NCBI RefSeq assembly: GCF_007279655.1 | Contig: NZ_QKWN01000002.1 | Location: forward strand, 549,482-613,481 | Length of the DNA stretch: 64,000 bases | Direction: 5' to 3' | Origin: Robertkochia solimangrovi | GTDB taxonomy: Bacteria; Bacteroidota; Bacteroidia; Flavobacteriales; Flavobacteriaceae | Part shown: piece by piece, positions 9,388 to 18,769 of the stretch | How the letters are laid out: every line of letters begins with the position of its first letter | How positions within the stretch are numbered: position 1 is the first letter of the stretch | Notes under the pieces: generated by a model | The model's input: the letters and a program-made list of their open reading frames with translations, nothing else | Database searches by the model: none | Told to the model about the DNA's origin: nothing | Position numbers and translations under genes: made by a program

Positions 9388-9416
9388 ACCGTTGTCAGTG
9401 ACAGCGGTTTTTTATT
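9388..9416 (+). terminator. terminator after prfB-arsC
   Basis: ACCGTTGTC (9388-9396), loop AGT, GACAGCGGT (9400-9408), a 9-bp stem with one G-T pair, then a T-rich tract. Confidence 0.8.
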
Positions 9417-9425
9417 TAACAAACC

Positions 9426-9461
9426 TTTAACCGAATCCGGTTAAACCTTCTGATATTTTTG
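9426..9461 (+). promoter_or_regulatory. palindrome and -7 box upstream of the barrel gene
   Basis: TTTAACC (9426-9432) and GGTTAAA (9439-9445) form a perfect 7-bp inverted repeat with a 6-nt spacer. The -7 box TATTTTTG follows at 9454-9461, so the dyad covers the expected -33 region. This is a candidate operator. Confidence 0.45.
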
Positions 9462-9505
9462 GCGTCGAAGTTACACGAGTAACAAGACATAAATCAAAAA
9501 TCAAA

Positions 9506-11992
9506 ATGAGATCTAAATTTATTTGCCTTATGGCAATTTTTTTTACTGTGCTGCAGGTTGGAGCACAGAGTGTTGAAGGAGGCGGACAGCGAACGGTAAC
9601 ACTAAAAGGTACTGTTGTAGATGCCGATGAGAACTTTCCCCTTGAATTTGCAACCCTGGTATTAGAGAGTACCGACAACCCTTCCGTAGTAACCGGAGGA
9701 ATTACCGATGCAGATGGAAAGTTCGAAGTAGATGCTCCCGCAGGTAATTATAATGTTAAGGTTGAATACATCTCCTATAAATCTTTCGAATTAAAAAGCC
9801 AGGATCTGTCTAATGACCGTAATTTTGGTACCATTAAACTTTCCCTTGATGTTGCACAGCTTGACGCAGTGGAAGTTACCGGTGAAAAAACGACTGTAGA
9901 AGTACGATTAGACAAGAAAATCTACAACATCGGAAAAGACCTTACCACCAGTGGAGCTACCGTAACTGATGCGTTGGCCAATGTTCCTTCTGTTTCGGTG
10001 GATGTGGAAGGTGCCGTTTCCCTGAGAGGAAATGAGAACGTTCGTATCCTTATCAATGGAAAGCCATCTGCCCTTGCCGGTTTTGGTTCTACCGACGCAC
10101 TAATGCAGCTCCCTGCAGATGCCATCGAAAAAGTAGAAGTGATCACCAGTCCTTCTGCACGTTATGATGCTGAAGGTACTGCCGGTATCCTTAATATTGT
10201 TCTGAAAAAAGATAAAGCACTTGGATTTAACGGTTCGGTAAATACGACCATCGGTAATCCGGATCGCGCACAGGTTTCTACCAACCTGAACTTCAGAACC
10301 AAGAAATTCAATATCTTCACTACCCTGGGTTACACCTACAGAGAGGGTCCGGGATCCGGTTATTTTGATAACAACTACAACATCGGTGATTACACCCGCA
10401 TCATAGAAGACCGGGATATTAACCGCAGAAATAACAACTTCAACGGAAACATCGGTATTGAATATTTTCTGACGGACAAATCTTCCATCACCGGTAGTTT
10501 CTTTACCCGACTTGGAGATGGTAAAGATCAAACCGACAACCTGAACAGTCGCTACAACGGTACTGATCTGGTGATTCAATCCCTGAGAAGAGAGATTCAG
10601 GATGAAACGCAACATAATTATCAATTTGCGTTGAACTATGTCAATAATCTGGATGAGGATGGACAAAAATTGACGGCAGATATTCAATATTCCAGAGATA
10701 ATCAGGATGAATATTCTGAAATTACCGAAAACTCGATTTTCCCGGAAAGCGCTATAGTTCCAACGGACCATATTTATTCCAAGGAAAAACAACGCGAGTG
10801 GTTGTTTCAGGTCGATTATGTACTTCCCATGGGAGAAGCGCAATTTGAAGCCGGATACCGAGGTAACTATCAGAGTGAACCGACTGATTACCAGCTAGAC
10901 ACACTGAACTATGACACAGGTGAATTTGATACCGATAGAGGTGTGACTAATATTTTTAAGTATACTCAAAATGTCAATGCATTCTACACCCAATACGGGA
11001 ACAAATTTGGTAAATTCTCAGCTTTACTGGGTTTACGTTTAGAAACCACAAATATTAAAGGGGAATTGGATTCACAATTCGAGCCTTCTGAAGATGATGA
11101 AACACTTATTGAAGAATTTGATAATGATTATATCGGATTATTCCCTACCGTCAATGTTACTTACGAACTTAATGAAAGAGAAAATATCTCCTTAGGATAT
11201 AACCGAAGGATCAACAGGCCTCGTAGCTGGTTCCTCAACCCTTTCCCTTCCAGAGACAGCCGTACCAATATACGTCAGGGGAATCCTGCCCTTGCTCCTG
11301 CCTATGCGGACGCCTTCGATCTGGGATATCTGAAAAGATGGGAGAAACTTACCCTCACCAGTTCTGTGTATTACCAACGAGAAACTAATTCTTTTGAGTG
11401 GATCCAACAGGAATCACCTAAGCCCACAGATGATGGATTGATAATTTTTGAGTCCATGCCGATCAACCTGGCCACCAATCAACGATATGGAGCTGAAGTT
11501 GGTTTAATGTACAATCCGTTTAAATGGTGGAGGCTGAACGGAAGTTTCAACTTCTTTAAGTTCATCAAAGATGGAGAATACGAAGGAAGAGATTTCGGGG
11601 CTGAGAACACCTCGTGGTTTTCCAGATTCAGTTCAAAACTTACTTTACCAGCAAAGATCGAGTGGCAGGTAAACTCTTTCTATATGGGTCCTCAGGAAAA
11701 CTCTCAAACCAAAACAGAAGGGATGTTCAGTGTGGACATGGCTTTTGCAAAGGATATCTTAAAGGATAATGCCACCATTACCCTTAATGTAAGTGACCTT
11801 TTCAACAGCAGAAAGCGTCAATCATTTACACAGAATCCTAATTCGTCATCTGACAGCGAGTTCCAGTGGAGAGTTCGTCAGGTGAACCTTTCTTTCGTAT
11901 ATCGCTTCAACCAGTCAAAACGTGACAGAAACCGCAATGGCAGACCGAACAATGACGACTTTGAAGAAGAAGGTGGATTTGGAAAAGGATAA
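9506..11992 (+). CDS. outer membrane beta-barrel protein, TonB-dependent receptor type
   Basis: This 828-aa protein has a signal peptide (about 1-21, ..LQVGAQS) and a carboxypeptidase-regulatory-like beta-sandwich at about 30-115 (LKGTVVDADENFPLEFATLV). A plug domain follows at about 120-230 (NVPSVSVDVEGAVSLRGNEN; IEKVEVITSPSARYDAEGTA). The rest is a large barrel of the OMP_b-brl_3 type ending in an aromatic-rich strand. Such receptors import large ligands across the outer membrane or serve in surface processing. No SusD, sigma or anti-sigma gene is adjacent, so no substrate can be inferred. It is transcribed alone between two terminators. The C-terminus is charged and low-complexity (KRDRNRNGRPNNDDFEEEGG). 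Confidence 0.88.
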   Translation: MRSKFICLMAIFFTVLQVGAQSVEGGGQRTVTLKGTVVDADENFPLEFATLVLESTDNPSVVTGGITDADGKFEVDAPAGNYNVKVEYISYKSFELKSQDLSNDRNFGTIKLSLDVAQLDAVEVTGEKTTVEVRLDKKIYNIGKDLTTSGATVTDALANVPSVSVDVEGAVSLRGNENVRILINGKPSALAGFGSTDALMQLPADAIEKVEVITSPSARYDAEGTAGILNIVLKKDKALGFNGSVNTTIGNPDRAQVSTNLNFRTKKFNIFTTLGYTYREGPGSGYFDNNYNIGDYTRIIEDRDINRRNNNFNGNIGIEYFLTDKSSITGSFFTRLGDGKDQTDNLNSRYNGTDLVIQSLRREIQDETQHNYQFALNYVNNLDEDGQKLTADIQYSRDNQDEYSEITENSIFPESAIVPTDHIYSKEKQREWLFQVDYVLPMGEAQFEAGYRGNYQSEPTDYQLDTLNYDTGEFDTDRGVTNIFKYTQNVNAFYTQYGNKFGKFSALLGLRLETTNIKGELDSQFEPSEDDETLIEEFDNDYIGLFPTVNVTYELNERENISLGYNRRINRPRSWFLNPFPSRDSRTNIRQGNPALAPAYADAFDLGYLKRWEKLTLTSSVYYQRETNSFEWIQQESPKPTDDGLIIFESMPINLATNQRYGAEVGLMYNPFKWWRLNGSFNFFKFIKDGEYEGRDFGAENTSWFSRFSSKLTLPAKIEWQVNSFYMGPQENSQTKTEGMFSVDMAFAKDILKDNATITLNVSDLFNSRKRQSFTQNPNSSSDSEFQWRVRQVNLSFVYRFNQSKRDRNRNGRPNNDDFEEEGGFGKG

Positions 11993-12015
11993 GACCTGAA
12001 AAATATATACCTATA

Positions 12016-12047
12016 AAAAATGGCAGTGAATACTGCCATTTTTTTTT
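12016..12047 (+). terminator. terminator after the barrel gene
   Basis: TGGCAGT (12021-12027) pairs with ACTGCCA (12032-12038), followed by a run of nine T. Confidence 0.9.
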
Positions 12048-12069
12048 GTCCGTTTGAAAAGTATATCAC

Positions 12070-12103
12070 AAAAAAAAGCTGTCACTCTTGACAGCTTTTT
12101 TTT
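12070..12103 (-). terminator. terminator of the small membrane protein gene
   Basis: AGCTGTCA (12077-12084), loop CTCT, TGACAGCT (12089-12096), with A-runs and T-runs on both sides, so it works in both directions. It abuts the stop codon of the minus-strand small gene. Confidence 0.88.
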
Positions 12104-12278
12104 AAACTTCTTCTCTTTTAGCTTTTTTAGCTTCTCTTTTTTCTTTGATCAATTCGATCAGTGAACCGCCTACCCAGTAAGGAATTACGAAAGTTAATAA
12201 AAAGATCATCAACCAGAATCCGATGGATAATATGGTGAGGAACGCTAAAAAACCAAGATATTGGTCAAATTCAAACAT
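12102..12278 (-). CDS. small single-pass membrane protein, 58 aa
   Basis: I do not recognise a named function. The minus strand encodes a 58-aa protein starting MFEFDQYLGFLAF. A hydrophobic helix spans about residues 8-36, followed by a turn YWVGGSLIEL and a strongly basic, Ala/Lys/Arg/Glu-rich tail (about 44-58). It is supported as a gene by an exact -7 box (TATCTTTG, 12307-12314 on the minus strand) about 28 nt before the ATG and by a strong terminator directly after the stop. The predicted topology is one inner-membrane helix with a charged cytoplasmic tail. It lies alone between the barrel gene and fumC. Confidence 0.7.
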   Translation of the reverse strand: MFEFDQYLGFLAFLTILSIGFWLMIFLLTFVIPYWVGGSLIELIKEKREAKKAKREEV

Positions 12279-12306
12279 AGTTTCCGGAAATTTTCTGAAT
12301 TCGTTC

Positions 12307-12314
12307 CAAAGATA
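12307..12314 (-). promoter_or_regulatory. -7 promoter box of the small membrane protein gene
   Basis: On the minus strand this reads TATCTTTG, an exact TAnnTTTG match, 28 nt before the ATG whose first base is 12278. Confidence 0.55.
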
Positions 12315-12511
12315 ACCACATTTCCGGACTATTTGAGAGATTTCGATTTTTTTTTAATCTTTTATTCCGCCCGGAAAGCTTACCAGTTCAGGATCAGCTG
12401 TATTCTGTGAACGTTTATACAAGAAAATCATTATTACAGATTCATCACAAAAACTCTTAAAAATATCATGAAAACACGTGGCTAATATCGCGCAATCTGT
12501 CGTTAAAATTG

Positions 12512-12519
12512 TAAATTTG
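12512..12519 (+). promoter_or_regulatory. -7 promoter box of fumC
   Basis: TAAATTTG is an exact -7 match 27 nt before the ATG at 12547. It lies inside the open frame that could begin with GTG at 12478, so that upstream start is unlikely. Confidence 0.6.
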
Positions 12520-12546
12520 CAAGACTCTAATATACTTCAATTCATT

Positions 12547-13944
12547 ATGGAATACAGAATAGAAAAAGACACCATGGGGGAAGTGCAGGTTCCTTCAGAT
12601 AAACTATGGGGTGCACAGACAGAACGTTCCAGAAATAATTTTAAAATTGGCCCTTCGGCTTCCATGCCGCTGGAGATCATTTATGGATTTGCCTATTTAA
12701 AGAAAGCAGCTGCATACACCAACTGCGAATTAGGCGCCTTAACCATTGAAAAAAGAGACCTTATCGCACAGGTATGTGATGAGATTTTAGAAGGTAAACA
12801 TGACGATCAGTTTCCTCTGGTCATCTGGCAGACCGGGTCCGGGACACAGAGCAATATGAATGTGAACGAAGTGGTTGCAAACCGAGCTCATCAGATCGCC
12901 GGAAAAGTTATCGGAGAAGGTGAAAAGACCTTACAACCAAACGATGACGTAAATAAATCTCAGTCATCCAACGACACCTTCCCTACCGGAATGCATATCG
13001 CTATCTATAAAATGGTAGTAGAAAACACCATCCCGGGAGTAACACAATTAAGAAATACATTAAAGAAGAAATCTGAAACCTACCGAAACGTAGTAAAGAT
13101 CGGACGTACGCACCTTATGGACGCTACTCCCCTTACACTCGGGCAAGAGTTTTCGGGTTATGTTTCTCAACTTGACCACGGACTTAAAGCCTTAAACAAC
13201 ACTCTTGACCATCTTTCAGAACTGGCTCTTGGTGGAACTGCCGTAGGTACGGGAATCAATACCCCGAAAGGTTACGCTAAACGCGTTGCTGAATTCATCG
13301 CTAAATTTACCGGTCTTCCGTTTAAGACTGCCGAAAATAAATTCGAGGCTCTGGCAGCACATGACGCCTTAGTCGAAACTCACGGAGCGTTGAAACAACT
13401 TGCCGTTTCACTGAATAAAATAGCGAATGATATACGAATGATGGCCTCCGGACCACGTAGTGGAATCGGTGAACTCATTATTCCTGCGAATGAACCGGGA
13501 AGCTCTATCATGCCTGGAAAAGTAAATCCAACGCAGTGTGAGGCAATGACCATGGTTTGCGCTCAGGTAATCGGAAACGATGTTGCTGTAAGCGTTGGAG
13601 GAACCCAGGGCCATTATGAGCTGAATGTGTTTAAACCTATTATGGCTGCCAATGTTCTAGAGTCTGCCCGACTGATCGGAGATGCATGTGTTAGTTTTGA
13701 TGAGCACTGCGCTCAGGGTATCGAACCAAATACCGCAAGAATTGAAGAACTGGTAAACAATTCCCTGATGCTGGTAACCGCATTAAATACGAAGATCGGT
13801 TATTATAAAGCTGCTGAAATCGCTAACAAAGCACACGTTGAAGGTACCACCCTGAAAACCGCTGCTTTGGATCTTGGTTATCTTACTGCAGAAGAATTCG
13901 ATGAATGGGTGAAACCCGAAGATATGGTAGGAAGTTTAAAATAA
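12547..13944 (+). CDS. fumC: class II fumarate hydratase
   Basis: This 465-aa fumarase interconverts fumarate and L-malate in the TCA cycle. Seen: the [16 protein letters not shown] region (about 94-109), the catalytic-site GRTHLMDAT with His189, and the superfamily signature [11 protein letters not shown] at 318-328 with the catalytic Ser in the mobile loop. Length and motifs match E. coli FumC closely; argininosuccinate lyase and aspartase are less likely because of the THLMDATP and full-length collinearity. The ATG at 12547 is preferred over the upstream GTG because homologues begin M.YRIE.D.MG and the promoter box lies between them. A terminator follows, shared with convergent ackA. Confidence 0.95.
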   Translation: MEYRIEKDTMGEVQVPSDKLWGAQTERSRNNFKIGPSASMPLEIIYGFAYLKKAAAYTNCELGALTIEKRDLIAQVCDEILEGKHDDQFPLVIWQTGSGTQSNMNVNEVVANRAHQIAGKVIGEGEKTLQPNDDVNKSQSSNDTFPTGMHIAIYKMVVENTIPGVTQLRNTLKKKSETYRNVVKIGRTHLMDATPLTLGQEFSGYVSQLDHGLKALNNTLDHLSELALGGTAVGTGINTPKGYAKRVAEFIAKFTGLPFKTAENKFEALAAHDALVETHGALKQLAVSLNKIANDIRMMASGPRSGIGELIIPANEPGSSIMPGKVNPTQCEAMTMVCAQVIGNDVAVSVGGTQGHYELNVFKPIMAANVLESARLIGDACVSFDEHCAQGIEPNTARIEELVNNSLMLVTALNTKIGYYKAAEIANKAHVEGTTLKTAALDLGYLTAEEFDEWVKPEDMVGSLK

Positions 13945-13977
13945 GATTAAACGATCCAACTTCAAAAATAACACCAT

Positions 13978-14012
13978 TAAAAAGGCTTTCAGAAAACTGA
14001 AAGCCTTTTTAA
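13978..14012 (+). terminator. bidirectional terminator between fumC and ackA
   Basis: AAAGGCTTTCAG (13981-13992), loop AAAA, CTGAAAGCCTTT (13997-14008): a 12-bp perfect stem flanked by A and T tracts. Confidence 0.92.
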
Positions 14013-14034
14013 ATACATATGAGTAAAACGTAGC

Positions 14035-15219
14035 TTATAACAGATCAAAAGCCTGGTTGGCGATTTCCAACTCTTCATTCGTCGGAATTACTAAAACCGT
14101 CACGCGTGAATCCTCTTTACTGATCACACGTAATTGGTTCGATCTAACTTTATTCTTATAAGGTTCGAGCTGTATACCTAAATAGCTCATATTACTACAA
14201 ACCATCTCTCGTAACAGATCACTATTCTCACCAATCCCTGCGGTAAATACAATGGCATCAACACCATTCATGGCCGCTATATAAGCTCCTATATACTTCT
14301 TGATACGGTAAGCATTCATCTCAAGAGCCAGCTTGCATTCATGATTTCCATTCATCGCTTCCTTTTCGATGTCCCTAAGGTCGCTGTAACCGGTAAGACC
14401 CAGCATTCCACTTTGTTTTTGAAGAATCTCATTCACTTCGGCAGGGGTATATCCTATATTTTCGATCATATGGAAGATCACCGCATAATCCAGGTCACCA
14501 CTACGAGTTCCCATGATAAGCCCGGAAGCAGGACTGAAACCCATTGAAGTATCATAGCTTCTTCCATCCTGAACCGCCGTCATACTACAACCATTTCCTA
14601 AGTGAATCGTAATGATTTTAGACGATTGTTTTTTCAGGAATTCGATGGCGCGATCGGCTACATATTTATGACTGATCCCGTGAAAACCATAGACCTGTAT
14701 GTTGTCTTTTTCCAAAAGCTTGTTAGGAATGGCATATTTATGAGCTTTCGTTGGAATCGATTGATGAAAAGCGGTATCAAATACAGCGATCTGCTTCGCT
14801 TTCGGAAAGATCATTTCCGAAACGACGATACCTTTGTAGCTGGGAGGATTGTGTAAAGGAGCAAGATCAAAAAGGTCTTTGATCTTTTTCTTAACCCCTT
14901 CATCGATCTCCAGTGATCCGGAATAGCGGCTTCCACCGTGTACCACTCTGTGTCCTACAGCTAAAATTTCATCTTCATGGGAGATTACTCCCTTCTTTTT
15001 GTCCAGCAACATTTCTGCCACTGCTTTTAAACCGGTCTCGTGGTCCGGTATCGGAATTTCCTTTTCAATTTCATGCTTGTCGGTCTTGAAAGTTATCTTA
15101 CCCATTTCCTGACCGATTCGCTCGATTAATGCACTTGCCTCCACATTTTCCGAAGGCATTAAGAATAACTTGAGTTTAATGGAAGAACTTCCGGAGTTGA
15201 TTACCAGGATCTTTCTCAT
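14035..15219 (-). CDS. ackA: acetate kinase
   Basis: This 394-aa enzyme converts acetyl phosphate and ADP to acetate and ATP. The N-terminal phosphate-binding signature ILVINSGSSSIKLKLF is present, as are HRVVHGG near 108-114, GFHGISHKYVA near 178-188, HLGNGCSMTAV and MGTRSGDLD. All are normal for the ASKHA-fold kinase family. It lies 31 bp downstream of pta on the same strand, the usual Pta-AckA operon for overflow acetate production and ATP generation. There is nothing irregular in length or motifs. Confidence 0.96.
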   Translation of the reverse strand: MRKILVINSGSSSIKLKLFLMPSENVEASALIERIGQEMGKITFKTDKHEIEKEIPIPDHETGLKAVAEMLLDKKKGVISHEDEILAVGHRVVHGGSRYSGSLEIDEGVKKKIKDLFDLAPLHNPPSYKGIVVSEMIFPKAKQIAVFDTAFHQSIPTKAHKYAIPNKLLEKDNIQVYGFHGISHKYVADRAIEFLKKQSSKIITIHLGNGCSMTAVQDGRSYDTSMGFSPASGLIMGTRSGDLDYAVIFHMIENIGYTPAEVNEILQKQSGMLGLTGYSDLRDIEKEAMNGNHECKLALEMNAYRIKKYIGAYIAAMNGVDAIVFTAGIGENSDLLREMVCSNMSYLGIQLEPYKNKVRSNQLRVISKEDSRVTVLVIPTNEELEIANQAFDLL

Positions 15220-15250
15220 AGAATAGTTATAATTTAAAATTAACAGCGAC

Positions 15251-17344
15251 TTAAAGTCCCTGTGCCTGAATGGCTGTAATTATTACGGTGTTGAACACAT
15301 CGTCAACAGTACACCCTCTGCTCAGATCGTTCACAGGTTTGTTGAGTCCCTGTAGCATAGGCCCTATTGCCAGAGCACCGGTTTCCCGCTGAACGGCTTT
15401 ATAGGTATTATTACCCGTGTTGAGATCAGGAAAAATAAGTACGCTTGCATTCCCGGCCACTTCCGAATCCGGCATTTTACTTTTACCCACAGTGATATCA
15501 ACCGCGGCATCATATTGAATAGGCCCTTCGATCTTCAGATCCGGACGTTTTGCTTTTACTATGGCAGTAGCTTCTCTGACCCGATCTACATCCTCTCCTT
15601 TACCCGAACTTCCGGATGAGTAGGACAGCATGGCGATCTTCGGTTCAATTCCGAAGGCCAAACTGCTTTCTGCTGAAGAGATCGCGATCTCTGCCAGTTC
15701 TTCTGCTGTAGGGTTTGGATTAATAGCACAGTCCCCGAAAACAGAAACTCTGTCTTCAAGACACATAAAGAATACAGAAGAGACGACAGAAACCCCTGGT
15801 TTGGTCTTGATGAACTGCAAGGCCGGTCTGATGGTATGTTGCGTGGTATGAACTGCCCCTGAAACCATACCATCAGCATCACCCTTGTAAATCATCATCG
15901 TACCATAATAGGACACATCAGACATACTATCGCGGGCAATATCCATATTTACGTTCTTATGCTTTCTTAATTCATAGAAAGTTTTGGCATAATCATCAAA
16001 CTTCTCAGAGGTTTGCGGATTGATAATATCTATTTTAGCGGGATCGATGGTCAGACCCAGACTACTAATCTTCTCACGAATCTTATCCTCATTACCCAAT
16101 AAGGTAATATCAACGATGTCCATCACAAATAATCGTGAAGCTGCCATCAATATGCGATCATCGGTACCTTCCGGTAGGACGATACGTTTTTTAGATTTCT
16201 GTGCGCGTTTAATGAGGCCATACTGGAACATTCTAGGTGTCATTCCCCTGGCCTTTAAATTGATCAGCCTGTCGTTTACCGCATCGAAAGAAACGTATTT
16301 CTCGAAGGTATCCATCGAAGTCTCGATCTTCTGCACACTATCCGGATAAATATTAGACTTAATACTTCCGATTTTATTGGTGACGCTGAAAGTACCATCC
16401 TGTACGGATATGATCGGGACCACCTGAGACAAACCATCGATAAGTTTAAGTATGGGTTCTTCCGGTAAGAGTCCACCGGTCAGAAAAATACCGGAAATCC
16501 TGGGATAATTACTTGAAATATTGGCCTGAAGGGCTCCGAGTATAATATCAGCCCTGTCTCCGGGAGTGATCACCAAACTATCATCCTTTAAGTGAGTCAG
16601 GTAATTTCGAAGCTGCATTGCCCCTACTCCAAAACTTCCGGTCTGATTATCCAGAAAATCCTTCCCGAACAATACTTGCCCGTCCAGTGCTTCTGTAATC
16701 TCTTTAATGGTTGGATTCGATAGGGTCTCCACAACGGGAATGGCAAAAACCTGCACATCTTCCGGAAGGAATTCCCGCATTCCATCAGTCGCTATTTTCA
16801 GGTTGCTCTGATTGATCTTGTTAGCGATCAATGCCATGACTTCCACGTCCTTATTGGTGAACGTATTGTATGCCATTTCCATACTGCTCATCAACTCTTC
16901 GCGGGTCTTATCACCTCCGTTACCAATAATGATCACCGGAATCCCGAGATTTCTGGCGATAAGTACATTTGTTTCGAATTCGAAGATAGCTCCTTCCCCG
17001 GAAAAGTCGGTTCCCTCCACCAGTACGAGGTCACATCTTTCTTCCAGTGCCTTATATTTTTTAATGATCTCGTCAAGTGCCTCACCCGTGAGCCCCTTAT
17101 TGCTCATATGCATCAATTCCGATCGCGTGAAAACATAACAGTCCTCATAAGGGATGTCCAGATCGAAATAAGTGGTGATGGTCTTGATGTGATTGTCTTG
17201 TTGACCTTGTGGAATATCTTCAATAACAGGCCTGAAAAATCCAACTTTTGTAGTCTTACCTAATAATGCTCGCATGAGTCCCAGAGTAACCAAAGATTTA
17301 CCGCTATCGGCCTCCAGGGTTGAGAGATATATACCTTTATTCAT
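15251..17344 (-). CDS. pta: phosphate acetyltransferase, long form
   Basis: This 697-aa enzyme interconverts acetyl-CoA and acetyl phosphate. It is the long three-domain form: an N-terminal P-loop domain resembling BioD/CobQ (STLEADSGKSLVTLGLMR, about 8-25), a central DRTGG-type domain (about 215-330) and the C-terminal PTA catalytic domain from about 365 (RIVLPEGTDDRIL, then SYSSGSSGKGEDVD and FPDLNTGNNTYKAVQR). In enterobacteria the N-terminal part tunes activity to NADH and pyruvate; whether that holds here is unknown. The -7 box on the minus strand at 17373-17380 drives a pta-ackA operon. Confidence 0.95.
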   Translation of the reverse strand: MNKGIYLSTLEADSGKSLVTLGLMRALLGKTTKVGFFRPVIEDIPQGQQDNHIKTITTYFDLDIPYEDCYVFTRSELMHMSNKGLTGEALDEIIKKYKALEERCDLVLVEGTDFSGEGAIFEFETNVLIARNLGIPVIIIGNGGDKTREELMSSMEMAYNTFTNKDVEVMALIANKINQSNLKIATDGMREFLPEDVQVFAIPVVETLSNPTIKEITEALDGQVLFGKDFLDNQTGSFGVGAMQLRNYLTHLKDDSLVITPGDRADIILGALQANISSNYPRISGIFLTGGLLPEEPILKLIDGLSQVVPIISVQDGTFSVTNKIGSIKSNIYPDSVQKIETSMDTFEKYVSFDAVNDRLINLKARGMTPRMFQYGLIKRAQKSKKRIVLPEGTDDRILMAASRLFVMDIVDITLLGNEDKIREKISSLGLTIDPAKIDIINPQTSEKFDDYAKTFYELRKHKNVNMDIARDSMSDVSYYGTMMIYKGDADGMVSGAVHTTQHTIRPALQFIKTKPGVSVVSSVFFMCLEDRVSVFGDCAINPNPTAEELAEIAISSAESSLAFGIEPKIAMLSYSSGSSGKGEDVDRVREATAIVKAKRPDLKIEGPIQYDAAVDITVGKSKMPDSEVAGNASVLIFPDLNTGNNTYKAVQRETGALAIGPMLQGLNKPVNDLSRGCTVDDVFNTVIITAIQAQGL

Positions 17345-17372
17345 AATGTAATATGTGGGAGTTCTGTTCCCT

Positions 17373-17380
17373 CAAATTTA
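17373..17380 (-). promoter_or_regulatory. -7 promoter box of pta-ackA
   Basis: The minus strand reads TAAATTTG, an exact match, 28 nt before the pta ATG at 17344. Confidence 0.55.
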
Positions 17381-17438
17381 CCGATAAAACAAGAGTAATC
17401 CTAAATGTTTTGATAACTTTATCCTCAAAATTTACCAC

Positions 17439-18674
17439 ATGAAAACCATATTCGTCAACATAAAAGAACTGCTTCAAATACGAGAACCGGGAACCGTTAA
17501 ATTAAAGGGTGACGAGATGTCTATCCTGCCTGTACTTGAAAATGCATTTCTGCTTACCGAGGATGAAATGATCATCGATTTCGGAGAAATGCGCTATGCG
17601 GATCTTTCAGTTGCCGATACCGTGATCGACCTAAGTGGACGAACCGTATTACCCACTTGGTGTGACAGCCACACACACCTGGTATATGCCGGCAACCGGG
17701 AACAGGAATTTGTAGATCGCATCAACGGACTCTCCTACGAAGAAATAGCCAGTAAAGGTGGTGGAATCCTTAATTCAGCGAGAAAGCTCCAGGAAACCTC
17801 TGAATACGACTTATATGAACAGGCTCGCCTGCGATTGACAAATGTGATGAAAATGGGAACCGGAGCTATAGAGATAAAAAGCGGGTACGGTCTCACCCTG
17901 GAAGCTGAGTTGAAAATACTAAGGGTCATAAAACGCCTGAAAGAAGAATTTCCTGTAACGGTTAAAGCAACCTTTCTCGGAGCTCATGCAGTACCAGATG
18001 CGTTTAAAAATAACCGGGAAGGATATATCGATCATATCATCCGGGAAATGCTACCTGCCATCGCTGATGAAAAGCTGGCCGATTACGTCGATATTTTTTG
18101 TGAAAAAGGATATTTCACTGTGGAGAATATGGAAAAATTGCTCTCAGCCGCATCCGAATTCGGTTTACAGGGAAAGGTTCATGTCAACCAATTCAATATT
18201 ATAGGTGCCATTTCCTCAGCTGTAACACACAAAGCTTTAAGTGTTGATCACCTTGAAGTTCTCGATGATGCAGATATCAGCGCTTTATCAGAATCGGAAA
18301 CCATGCCGGTTGCATTACCACTATGCTCATTCTTCATCTCGATTCCTTATACGCCAGCGCGAAAGATCATTGAAGCTGGTCTACCACTGGCACTGGCAAC
18401 AGATTTCAATCCTGGAACCGCTCCCAGTGGAAACATGAATCTGGTGGTAGCCACCGCCTGTATAAAAATGAAAATGACTCCGGAGGAAGCGATAAATGCA
18501 GCTACTATCAACGCCGCTTATGCCATGGGGATCTCCAGAACGCACGGAAGTATCACCAAAGGTAAATCCGCCAGTTTCATCATCACCAAAGAAATTCCTT
18601 CCTATGGGTACCTTCCCTATGATTTTGGTAACCTCAATATAGAAGATGTATATATAGCCGGAAAGAAGATCTAA
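17439..18674 (+). CDS. hutI: imidazolonepropionase
   Basis: A 411-aa amidohydrolase that hydrolyses 4-imidazolone-5-propanoate to N-formimino-L-glutamate in histidine breakdown. Seen: the metal-binding DSHTHLVYAGNRE (His78, His80), IEIKSGYGLTLEAELK, the FLGAHAVP motif, a later HVNQF and the terminal metal-Asp region ATDFNPGTAPSGN. These are all HutI hallmarks. Other hut genes (hutH, hutU) are not in the window, so the pathway is split on this chromosome. The gene is divergent from pta, with a 94-bp shared promoter region, and ends at a strong terminator. Confidence 0.95.
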   Translation: MKTIFVNIKELLQIREPGTVKLKGDEMSILPVLENAFLLTEDEMIIDFGEMRYADLSVADTVIDLSGRTVLPTWCDSHTHLVYAGNREQEFVDRINGLSYEEIASKGGGILNSARKLQETSEYDLYEQARLRLTNVMKMGTGAIEIKSGYGLTLEAELKILRVIKRLKEEFPVTVKATFLGAHAVPDAFKNNREGYIDHIIREMLPAIADEKLADYVDIFCEKGYFTVENMEKLLSAASEFGLQGKVHVNQFNIIGAISSAVTHKALSVDHLEVLDDADISALSESETMPVALPLCSFFISIPYTPARKIIEAGLPLALATDFNPGTAPSGNMNLVVATACIKMKMTPEEAINAATINAAYAMGISRTHGSITKGKSASFIITKEIPSYGYLPYDFGNLNIEDVYIAGKKI

Positions 18675-18687
18675 ACCGATACAAGTA

Positions 18688-18720
18688 AAAAAAAGGCCGA
18701 CATAATGTCGGCCTTTTTCT
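18688..18720 (+). terminator. bidirectional terminator after hutI
   Basis: AGGCCGACA (18694-18702), loop TAA, TGTCGGCCT (18706-18714), flanked by A and T runs. It serves hutI and the convergent PorP/SprF operon. Confidence 0.92.
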
Positions 18721-18769
18721 TGCTGAAAAAATGTTAATCTCGATAGATCAACTTCCTTAGTGGGCTTGT

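Noticed and set aside
10100..10843. 247-codon minus-strand frame opposite the barrel gene
   Set aside because: It lies fully antisense to a well-supported receptor gene, and the translation looks like a complement shadow.
12478..12546. GTG start extending fumC by 23 codons
   Set aside because: The fumC promoter box lies inside this stretch and homologues start at the ATG at 12547.
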